Shown here piece after piece: positions 12,059 through 22,432 of a stretch of DNA of 64,000 bases. The stretch comes from Amphirosellinia nigrospora (lineage: Eukaryota; Ascomycota; Sordariomycetes; Xylariales; Xylariaceae), in the NCBI GenBank assembly GCA_004123355.1, contig SCHM01000002.1:10017569-10081568 (forward strand). The letters run 5' to 3'. The notes below the pieces were generated by a model. That model made no database searches, had not been told where the DNA came from, and saw nothing but the letters and a program-made list of their open reading frames with translations. A program made the position numbers and the translations under genes. Position 1 is the first letter of the stretch. Each line of letters opens with the position of its first letter.

Positions 12059-12931
12059 ATGGCAGATGAAGATAGTTGGTGGTCCTATCACCGAGGAAGG
12101 TGGAATGCGACCAAATTTATCTTCCGCTGCATCAGTTTTGTGTTCAGCATCATAATAATCGGTCTCAGTGTCAACAACGGCATTCGCGTCAGGAATTGGT
12201 CTGAATACCGGTATTATTTCCGACAAGACTGGTGGTTTACTCTCCCTGTTGTATGTCGTTGCCATTTACCTGACCACTTCTCTGCTCTGCTACCGAGGCT
12301 CACTTCGTCTACCTCTTAGACACTATCCAGCATCGTCGTCGACTTCGTCGAAGTAACCTGCAGCATTCTCCGAAAGCGGAACCTCGGAATACCACCCGGT
12401 TGGCACATTGGCGTAGAGCTTGCCCTGTTAGGGGGAATCTCGTCGCCCTCATCTTCATATCAAGCGCAATACCCCCCGACGACGGATATCCGTACAATGA
12501 TTTTGCTCCCCTATATATCCGACCATCTCAGATAGCGTCTGTGGTCTTTCTTGGACTCTTCACGTAAGTAGTAATCGTCACCTAGTCACGTCACAATGTT
12601 AACAGGGTAGGGTAGTATCCTCCGATTCAGCCTTTTTGTGATCGCATGTATTGATACACATCGGTATCAAACAGCCGCCCAAATAGAATTGATAGTCCAA
12701 GCGCTACGACGACAAAATCTAAACGACCCTACAACAGCCGCCATAACGCACAAACTTACGTATCCTACGAGCCAAACAGATCATCCACAGCCTCCGCCAT
12801 TCCATGAATTCCCCCATCCTGGGCGACCCACGCAAGACTTCAGTGACGAGTCTACACTTTATCGCGAATTGCCTGACAACCAGAAATTCCTAGTTTCCGA
12901 ACTATCTCCTAGAGTATATGGACGGACTTGA
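12059..12931 (+). pseudogene. Broken four-transmembrane (MARVEL-like) membrane protein gene
   Basis: The start at 12059 gives MADEDSWWSYHRGRWNATKF and a first helix FRCISFVFSIIIIGLSV. The remaining pieces lie in order but in changing frames: helix 2 (GGLLSLLYVVAIYLTTSLLC), a conserved-looking loop VVDFVEVTCSILRKRNLGIP with PPGWHIGVELALLG leading into helix 3 (NLVALIFISSAI), and helix 4 (IASVVFLGLF, then LRFSLFVIACIDTHR). A canonical intron (GTAAGT..GTTAACAG) sits at about 12565-12605. The tail is hydrophilic and Pro-rich and ends VYGRT at 12931. At least five frame shifts (about 12170, 12290, 12335, 12450 and 12610) are needed, a much higher density than elsewhere. I therefore favour real decay, although assembly error is not excluded. 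The topology resembles fungal MARVEL-type integral membrane proteins; the function is unknown. Confidence 0.5.
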
Positions 12932-15804
12932 TATTTTAATGAGCAATGGAGTTACGTTCTTGCTTGGTCCTGGTTGTCGGAGTCCTGGTTCGGTTAAGCG
13001 TTTACTTGAATTTTGACTGAAGGCGACCTCATATATCTTTTCAGGCGCCTTCGAATGCTTTCAGCCTCAGTCGACCTCGATGGCCGACATATAATTCATG
13101 ATGCCCCATAGCAAGAGGAATTCGCACATACTCAGCTCTTGACGAGTTTCAACCGGTCGCGGGTCGCCCTTGGTGTTGCCGACCTCGTTGAATCATATTC
13201 CAGACCACGCTCGCTTCTATCTTAAACTATGCACCGACGGCCGGCCGGTGCAATGTGTTCTTACCGTCTCACCCCTTCGAATACGATAACCGAGGATCTC
13301 GGGATCTTATCCAGGTTCCTTTCGCATGTACGAAGGGCTACGAATGCAAGTACAACTACCTCTTAAGCTGCTCTTGCTGTAGCCCTCATCAGCTACTAGT
13401 TTTCATTGGTTGGTGGGTTTGGCCAATATCGTGGCAAATCTACGAACACTCTGAAACCAAGCGCGAACATTACATGAGAACGGTTTTTCAATAGAAGCTT
13501 CAGGTTGCGAAACCTACCCTCCAAGCTGGTATCGTCGGGGCGCTGGTCTAATTCTCTATTTCTGAGTTAGCCAGAAAACAGACGATAATCAGAGAGTCGA
13601 AGACTTGCCCCATATATAGGGTTAGTTTGAATAAGTCATATTAATAACTGCACATGGCTTGGACAATCACGGCCAGACACATTAATCTAATAAAGTTGGC
13701 ACACATAGTGCCATTGACACTCGCTCCTTTGAGATACGGCCCCGTTTCAGACAGTGAAATGGTCCAGCTTTGCAATTTTCGGGTTCCATACGGAAGACAC
13801 GATTTGGCGTCCTGCATTCATCGAATATTCTCTGCTAAGGAAAAGGAGCGTGTGCGATCTTAGAAAATTAGCGACGGATAGGGATCAGAGGACAGCGTGA
13901 AACTCCCAAAAGAAGAAACCCATAAGGTTCTGCTGTTATCTCTAGCAAATAAAATAAAGTATTGAGACCAAGCTGAGGGCGTTCGTTCGTTCCGAGTTCA
14001 CAAAGGCGCAGCTGAGACTAATCATCGCGCATGGCCAGATGTAATCAATTATCACGTCACTTGTCACGTATGAGCATTCGCATCTACTTTCTAATTAGAG
14101 CCGGTTGTAGGATTGCAAGCCCGCCTAACTTTAAGCACATAGCCCGCACAACTTCGCATTGAGGACCTAGGTAGTTCATAGTCAACCGGCCATTTCTTCC
14201 CGTGAGAAAATTATAAACGATGAGTCGTGTACTGACTTTTAGCTCCTCTCTTTAACTAAGCTTCCATTAATTTACCTAACCTATGATGATGGGCTTGCCA
14301 AACCCATAAACGGAAATGGGCAAAATGGGAGTGCAAATTAACAGGGCAATATTGGCTGGAATATGAGAAGACAAGTCTCAACAGTCTTGATTGCCTCCGT
14401 CCCCATTAAACACATAATGTGCATTCATCCCAGTTCTTTTGCACCCTCGCAGTCCTAAATCGTGAACTTTCCAATAGCCCAGCGTACACCGTTTCTAGTT
14501 TGCAACGGCGGAGATGGCGTTGTCTAATAGAGCAACATTCTTGATTGCTGGCATCAATAACTATTTACCACCGCCTGGGGAACCGGTTGCCAATATGTCA
14601 CAATTTCAGACAATAACGTCCTTGATGCGAAGAAAACCAGTTCATCTGTTATTCTCACGAGGTATAAGCCAGTCCCTAGCTGCACGCATTATTGGAATGC
14701 GCACTTGTTGTTTCCTTCCGAGGTTGATCATATATATGACAAGCGCTTGTGCTCAAGTGCTTGAAACTTAGGATTCTATTCAACTAATAATCTCTTTGGG
14801 TCTAAAGGGTCTTTGATTTCCTATTTTCCCCTCCAATGCAACCTCGCCCGCAGCCCTCCTTTATTTATATGTGAATTCGAGTGTCCTGTGGGACCTTCGA
14901 TCCTGAGCTCTTTGAGGGGGTCCGTATTATACGAGGCTATAATAATCAATGCCCTATCTATCGTCTTTGTATGTCTTGGCCATCGATAGAGGAGGTTGGA
15001 AGCTAATGGCTAAATAGGGCTATGGGTGGCTAGTTAGTAACCCTGAAGTTCGTGACATCCGTGTAGCAGTATTCTTTAGATTTGAAATTTCATGAGGTGT
15101 TCTAGACACCCGTCTGATAAGCTATTGGTAGTAACGTAGTAGACCTGAAAGTAAACACGAACCCCCACAAGAAGCTAAATTCGAGCTTTGGATAATGCAC
15201 CCCTTATTAGGTAGTGCCTAGTAACCTAGTTTCCTCTGAGACTACTGGAAGACAAGTTGATAATCATATCCTCCATGAACTCCCCATATCCTCACAACCA
15301 TGACAGAATACTGTCCCTGGGATAGGTTAATATTGGTAGTTGTGAAATCTTTTTCTTAAACAAAAGTCACTACCTTAGCACTCCTTCACGCACTTAGTTT
15401 ATGTACCTTCCCTCCCATTTACATATTCTTTCTAGCAATCCTCGTACTTGCCTTTGGTTTGCCATTAGTTCCTCGGCGTTCTTTTATCTCCAATAGCAAC
15501 ACACCTGTTAATGCACTATGGTACCTACTCACTTACCTAACAGGTACCTTGGTATTTCTTTTAATGGTGTTGCTTCCCTTTCCATAAAAGCTTTGGAAAA
15601 AGCGCACTCTTCCTCCACTCCACCTGCAACTAGACACCCTACTCGAGTTACCACTACACCTCCCTCCTACTCTTAACTCTCCATCCCTTCAACACCCCAA
15701 TTAACTTGTTCTCTACCTACCTCAAGGCAGGTACGCACACCAACATACTAAAGTCAACCTAACCAAATTCCTTCACCTGAGCATCATAGGTTTCAAGAAT
15801 CTGC
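12932..15804. other. Long gene-free region with dispersed repeat
   Basis: Short frames only. It contains repeat copy A at 14745-15050. From 15360 to 15790 the + strand becomes pyrimidine-rich, with many ACCTACC/GGTACC words, and is probably the dynamin gene promoter and leader. Confidence 0.45.
14745..15050 (+). repeat. Dispersed repeat, copy A (possible solo LTR)
   Basis: This region aligns in order with 51665-51960. Shared words include CTTGTGCTCAAGTGCTTG, AATCTCTTTGGG against GATCTCTTTGGG, GCCC.CAGCC(T)CT, GTGAATTCGAG against CTGAATTCGAG, ACGAGGCTATA, CAAT.CCCT and GCC(A)TCG.AGAGG. Weaker similarity (CTCTGAGACTACTG) may continue to about 15245. No coding capacity is visible. Confidence 0.65.
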
Positions 15805-18134
15805 TTGATGAAGGGCATTTTGAACATCTTGAGACCGAAAATAGGAAGTACATGTTTCAGGTACAAGTCCAACAGCATTGCAAACACTCAGTACCCAACT
15901 GTGGCCAAACTTCACGAAACCCCGAGCAAAGAAATCCCCGCTACAGGGATGGATGGAAATAGCTCTAGCACAGGCCTCATGACCGAGTCTGGGACTCCTC
16001 TTACGGGCAGTTCTCTCGCGAGCAGTCCTCTTACGAGCCATGCTATTAAGCTACGCGCCCAGCTTGATGACCTTTTGGGTATTCTGGATAGGCTATGTAT
16101 ACGAGGGCTCGGCCGTCCTATGGAATTGCCGTCAATCGTTGTGTGTGGTGACCGATCGTCAGGCAAAAGCACCTTGTTGAGCGCTCTTACTGGCATCCAA
16201 TTTTCTGTCAACGAGGCACTATTCACCCGATTTATCTTCGAGTTGGTCCTCTGTCGCGATTCGACCGTCAGTGCCTCCGTGAAGATTATTCCCGGATGTG
16301 AACGATCAGAGGAAGAGCGACTAGCACTAAGTGCCTTCCGTCGATACCCACGCGATCTTGATATTAGCAACATAATCAAAGAGGCCGAGGAAATCATTCG
16401 TCTAAACACAACCGGTAGATTCTTTTGCGGTGATGCTCTCCGCATTGAGATAACAGGTCCGACACAGCCACATCTAACACTGGTTGATCTGCCTGGATTA
16501 TTCCCAGCCGAGAATAACGGAGGATTTAAACGTGATGCCAAGTGCATCGAGGAAGCGATGGTCAACTACATAGAGTCTCAGACAACCATTATTCTCGCAG
16601 TGGTGTCGGCTGAAAGAGATTTTGCAAACCAGCAAGTCATCAGTCATGTCCGAGTCTCTGATCCCCTGGGCACTCGAACGCTTGGCATTATTACTAAAGC
16701 CGACACATTGAAAGCAGGTTCTGAAAATGAGGATATCTACATAAATGTAGCTCAGAACAACTGCCTACCCTTCCGGCTTGAGCCAATTCACTGGCACGTG
16801 CTGTCCAACTGCTCTCGCGCCACGAATGAGGGATCCGCTACGGAGCAAGATCGCGCAGAGACAGATTTCTTTACAACAGGCCCCTGGCAGCGCTTCGATG
16901 CCTCACGTTGCGGCATCAAAGCTTTACGAACACGAGTTGGCGATATGCTTTACGACATTGTAAAAAGTGAGCTGCCAGGTGCTCTTAACGAAGTGCAAGT
17001 GGCCATTCAAGATTGTGAGCAGCGGCTGTTGCGATTGGGTTCTTCTAGAGACACGATTGACGAGAAGCGACAATATCTGTTTCGTGTCAGCGCATCCTTT
17101 TGCGGTTTGCTCAAGGCGGCAGTTGATGGCTGGTATACTGACCCATTCTTCACGGATTCGGCAATAGGCACCCACTCAAGACAACTGAGAGCTGTCATAC
17201 AAAACAAGTTGTCCGCCTTTGCTATGAGGATTCGTGAGCAAGGCCAGGCCCAGATAATTCAAGACGATGAGCTCCCCGGTACACTTGAATCCCGACGGAT
17301 TCCACGAACCCAGTACATGGAAGAAGTCACAGAACTCATGCAAAGGTCCCGTGGCACGAGTTACCAGGGACCTACCATCCTCTTATTGTTTCCGAGCTTT
17401 TTCGCAGGCAGTCCAAACCTTGGGAAGGCCTCATCCGCGAGCTTGGACATTCCGTGATGTGTTATGTTGAATCTGTGGTCAATGAAGCTCTCGTTTATGT
17501 TTCAGATGATGATATAGCTAGTAAGATATCGTGCCTCGTCGTTGGCCCTCATTTACAGGAATTACGAGGCGCCCTGCAGGGTAAACTTGACGAACTTCTC
17601 CAGCCACATCTTCTAGGTCATCCGATCACATACAACCCTCCCTTATGGAAAGCGTGCGGAACGCGCAGGCTGCTCGAAGTCGTGTCAGTATAAAGACGCT
17701 CCTGGAGAATTTCTTTGGAGATCTTTACGGAGAAGAAGGCAATGGGGGCGTTGTATTTGATATGGAAGCTTTACGTGACTCTCTAGTAAAGGACAGGGAG
17801 TTAGATATGGTTACATATCCTTGTACCATGGCTATCGACACAGCAGACGCATATTACAAGGTTAGTGGTATCCGTGAGCGTCATTATTCTAAGTACTAAT
17901 GCGGAACAGATCGCTCTCGAGAAGATTATCGATGATGTGAGCGTATTAGCGATCGAAAGATGCCTAATTCAGAAGCTGCCCGACCTGTTCTCTGTCCATA
18001 TTATTTCTCACCTCGAAGACGACGAGATTCACTCTATTGCCTCTGAGAACAATGCCTCAGCAACTGAACGAGCGCTGGTTACAGAGAAGCTCACCGTGCT
18101 TAGGGAGAGCTTGACAGAACTTACTAGATTTTAA
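15805..18134 (+). CDS. Dynamin-family GTPase
   Basis: The GTPase domain shows the P-loop GDRSSGKSTLLSAL, the DLPG box (LVDLPGLFP) and the G4 motif ITKADTL. A middle/stalk region and a C-terminal GED-like helix (ENNASATERALVTEKLTVL) follow. The length is near 730 residues, without PH or Pro-rich domains, as in fungal Mx/dynamin-like proteins. These GTPases self-assemble on membranes and remodel them; the particular membrane cannot be told here. The frame opens at 15805, but conserved sequence starts later and ATG 15949 (MDGNSSSTGL) is an alternative start. The last intron is 17861-17909 (GTTAGT, branch ACTAAT, CAG). Single-base losses near 17358 (restoring RGTELPGTYHPLIVSELF) and 17640 (restoring YNPSLMESVRNAQ) break the frame. 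Confidence 0.92.
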
Positions 18135-19845
18135 GAAGCAACTTGCCACGTCGAAACCCAATGTCAGTGTGATTGATGGTTACTTCTTTCGAATACTCTT
18201 CTGATTTTGTCTCTATAGGAAACATTAAACAGGCGACAAGCTGGAACTACCAATTCCGATGTCCCAGCCTTAAACTGGGCGAGGCTGAGGTTTGGGGGAG
18301 TGGCGCCTGTGATGGCAACATGTTTAGGGAGAGCTTTCGCCATCCTTTCAAGCGAAGGAAGGAAGCGCACAAGCAAGCAAAAAACTTCAGGGATGTATAA
18401 GGGTTCGTTGACAAGGAAACGCGCATCTGTCTATTTTCGACAAGAGATGTTCTTGATAGGATACCAAATGTGTGACAAAACCATAAACCACAGTCTGGTA
18501 TCCAGAGAATATGTGTTCGTAATCGCGCTGCTGCTATTGCTGGGGTACACTCCAGGAGATCAACTGTCCTCTAATTAATTAGTACATCAGATAGAACATT
18601 AGTGAGGATCAGAATAATGAAACGCGGTCAGCTCGAGGCTAAAAAAGATGCAGATGATCAATGTTGGAGCACACGTGCCGAACAACCGTGAAGGGGTGAC
18701 AGTCCTGAGGCTGAAACTCACACTAAAGCGACTAACAACCGCTGACGACGCGCCGCCTGGGGTGCAATAGTTGGGCGCGCTAAGCCTGAAGAGGTATGAA
18801 TGGGGAGTAGCTCTCCCGGGTTGTGGAGGGCTGGCTGCAGTCTAAAGAGAGGGGCGTCGACCAAAACACTACTGTAAGGTAAACCTCACGATTTCTCAGT
18901 TGAAAAATTCACTCAAAAGACAGGTTTAGAATAAGAATAAGAAAATAATTCAATATCTAAACATTTGATATTCTTATTATATATTTTACTTCATTTTTAT
19001 TATATTGTTAGTCATTTTACTCAAGTATAAAGTAGTTAGAGTTTTAGAACATAGGGCTAAGGTACAGCAGAGGTTTGTTCCAAAGGACCCCCCTTGGGTA
19101 TGCAGTCAGATGGCATCACTGGCTTTACATCAATTAGGGTTAGGTCCCTGCTTAGGTAGTATCTAGTCCAAGTACTGCACTGGTCAGGGGACCTTACATC
19201 CATCATGTTAGCTGGCGCTACTGTACAGTAGGTAGTAAGTACAGTTAGGTAAGTAGCTATAAGCTCTGGCCAGACCAGACCCTGCGCCGTTACCACTCTT
19301 GTCTCCGCATGCATCTCCACCGCGGTCGACGGTTGACGGTTGACGGCGGTTCATGAGCATCATCATGATCCACTTCTCCCCTTCCCATCTCGCATCACAC
19401 CACCTAACCTTCGACGCTTCTGTTTCTCCTAGAGACTCCGGTCTACTTTTCTTCCGCTTAAACTTCAACAGCAACTTCCGCACATATCCCTCTGGCTGGC
19501 ATCCAGTCTTTTCCTTGTTAGGGTTTGTTGACTTTCGATTGCGCGCATATTTGAGTACTTGGGCACGGAAGCACATCTCGAACCCACCAACACCAACCCA
19601 CCTCCTTGGACTAGGTTCTACTACCAGCGTCGTCACCTCCTCCACATTCCTTTCCGCCCTTCCGCCTCTCCTCTGCGGCCTCGCCAAAACACAAAGCAGC
19701 ATCAACAAATCATTATCGCGGGATGAACGTCACTACAGGTCCAGGCTGAACTGCCAGCTTCGCCAGCTTCGTCAGTACCGCTTGTAACCTCACAGCGCCC
19801 GCCCTTGTGATTCATATATCGTCTTCTTGACCTATCCTACTGACC
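18135..19845. other. Intergenic region, no gene seen
   Basis: Includes a strongly AT-rich stretch at about 18890-19030. From 19350 the + strand is CT-rich and probably holds the promoter and 5' leader of the RING gene. The open frames at 19208-19708 (-) and 19353-19787 (+) overlap each other and show no domain. Confidence 0.45.
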
Positions 19846-22432
19846 ATGCGGCCCCGAGGATCATCATCCTCGTTCTCTTCTCCGCTGCTTGTTTCTTCCT
19901 CCTCTGTCGCGCGATAACATCCGCTATCCAACCTGCGCCTTCTACGTCCTCCCCGCCAGCGACGAGTCCAAAGTCGGCCTTCCGGTCCTTTTTTCCTTCA
20001 CGACCCTTTCACGCTGTTCCCGCCAAATGCCATTATTTACGATAGCCGATGACAACAGCACGTCGTTTGCCGCCCGGCCAGCTGCGTTTGGGCCAGCTTT
20101 GCCAGTCAAGGGCTTGAATGGTCAGTTGTGGGTTGGGAGTGGATTTTCCGAAGAGACCACGGCCGAGGGTGAGGGCGAAGGCGAACTAGGATGCAGCGAT
20201 GTACCCGGTTGGAACGATGGTAGCTCCATATTGGCCTTGAAACCTTTACGTAAAGAAGTGCAGGGCAAGTCGCGTCCACCGCCGAGTCACATCCGTCCAA
20301 AAAATGGAAACGAGGCATCCCTAGAATGTCTGTCGCCGATCGCGCCACTGTTTTCGAATCCGAATCCAAGGCTAAGAAGAAGCCAGTCAATGATGGCACC
20401 GATGACTATCTCCACAACACCTAGACAAGTCGCAGAGTTGGCAAGCGACGTGTCAGGTTCTTCTAGCTCTAATCTGCCGATATACAGTCGATACAAGAAG
20501 GTGCCGAGATTGCTGGGAAAATTGTCCTGCTGAGTCGAGGAGGATGCGGCTTTCTCGAGAAGGTCAAATGGGCGCAGCGTCGAGGGGCTGTTGGCTTGAT
20601 TGTGGGAGATAATCAGAGGGTGGCCCTCTAATCCAGATGTATGCACATGGGGATACGTCGAATGTTTCCATCCCATCTATTTTTACCTCGAGAACTACAG
20701 CCTACCTTCTTTCTTTGATGATGCAGCGGGGAGTTCATCGAGGATATCATTGATGATAGTGGCAAACCTATACAAAAGGTTCAGCAGTACGACAAATCGA
20801 ACAGGAATAAGCGTTCGTCTTTACCGAGTTCTTCTGCCCAGAGCACGAAGCCACGAGCAGGCTCGCGTGGCGAGGGAGCATCACAGCTCAGAGAGTCCAG
20901 ACCTGAATCATCATCGGCAAAAACTGGGTGGTTTTCGCAATTATTGGGCAACACTCCCAGTCAAGGGCATCAACAGAGCGGGAAGTTCTACGAAAGGCAG
21001 CCAGCAGGATTGGGTGCTGGTGAGGATTTTTCGGATGAGAAGGATATAATATTAAAAACAGTCTGGATCAAGCTTCCAAGAACAAGGGAAGTGGTGGCTT
21101 AACGTCGAATACGAGACAACCTGTCGAAGACGACTTCCAAATTGGGGTAGAAGACTGGCGAGACCCCGATCTAGTCGGGGGAGACAAGTCAGAAAGCGCA
21201 ACTCCGGACAATAGTAAAATCTCCCAGGGACAACCAAATCAGGGCATTCCGCGGACAAACAGGAATCCAACGTACCTGGCTATCCGGGAAGTAGCTCTAA
21301 TAGTGCTGACTACGCCACGAGTCACATGCCTGCTAAAGGGAAGGACGCGATAGGGCTTTCAAAGGGGAAAACAGCTACACCTGGAAGCTCCGGCATTATT
21401 TCAAAGCTTTTTGGAGATGATGGGGACCTCGAGATTGTAATTGATGATGATGAACGGAGCTCAAGTGAATCGCCTTTTCATCGGCAGACCAGGTGGAATC
21501 GGGGAGCCACCTCCCCCTTCGGAACGTGAGGGTCTTTGGGTTATTGTTACGCCTACGAGTGGAGCCAGCCCATTCTTTGATACGCTCTTAGTTTTGGTTA
21601 TAAGTCCGCTTATTACACTCACCGTGGTGTATGCGCTACTAATTCTACGCGCTCGCATACGACGTCGCAGATGGCGGGCTCCCAAATCTGTTGTGGAGCG
21701 ACTGCCTGTAAGGACTTACCATACCGTGGCATCCACTCCCTCGCCAAGATTGCCGTCTCCACGAGCACATCTCCCACAACACCGTTGCTTCAAGAGCAGC
21801 ATGGTCCATCCAGATCACGGCCTCGTTCACGGACCACTACGGGTGTTCCATCGGCTGGTGATCTACTTGATGTCAATGCTGCCCTTTCAATGCCAGCGCC
21901 ACCACGCGCCGAGGAGAAGCGCGTTGCCTCGAGTCAATGGAAGAAGTACATGGAAGGCAAGTCGAATGCGTCGTATGCCTCGAAGAATATGTCGACGGCG
22001 TAAGTCGAGTTATGAGTCTACCATGCGGCATGAGTTCCACGTAGATTGCATGTAAGTCTACTTTTACTCTTCTAAAAGCCAAAGCTCACGGACTTTATAG
22101 TACACCCATGGCTTACCACTCGACGTCGGACTGTCCAATATGCAAGGGAGATGTTGTGCGATCTCTAGCTCGGGGTTCTCCGTCCAGTCCACGCTATGAT
22201 TCATATCGGATGACACTGATGATGAGGAAATATCGATTGTGATCATGGACCCTCTGCCAGTAATTCACGCGACGATAATAATAACGTCGACTTGGAGCAG
22301 GGCCTTCCCTCACAGCATCCCGTATTACGCCAGCTAGGTTGGCTGAACATGGTCACAAGTAGTATGAGAGATCGCTTATTCACCTCTCAGTCAGGGCGGA
22401 CCCCTAACAACGAGGAGAACCGCGATCGATGA
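19846..22432 (+). CDS. PA-domain, transmembrane RING-H2 E3 ubiquitin ligase
   Basis: A signal peptide/anchor near 19850 (RIIILVLFSAACFFLL) precedes a PA domain (GAEIAGKIVLLSRGGCGFLE, WAQRRGAVGLIVGDNQ). A linker with Ser-rich segments leads to a transmembrane helix (PFFDTLLVLVISPLITLTVV) followed by an Arg-rich cytosolic stop-transfer segment. The RING-H2 then reads CVVC, CGHEFHVDC and, after an intron at 22052-22100, W....CPIC. The tail reads DHGPSASNSRDDNNN and ends at 22432. PA-TM-RING proteins are endosomal or vacuolar ubiquitin ligases that sort membrane cargo (family knowledge). Frame shifts of one base near 19850, 20475, 20626, 22110 and 22122, plus others in the linker, break the frame; each local repair gives family-like sequence. 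Exact exon structure between 20750 and 21450 is uncertain. Confidence 0.82.

Noticed and set aside
15912-16565. 217-codon minus-strand frame opposite the dynamin GTPase domain
   Set aside because: The plus strand encodes the P-loop, DLPG and TKAD motifs; the minus frame is a shadow.
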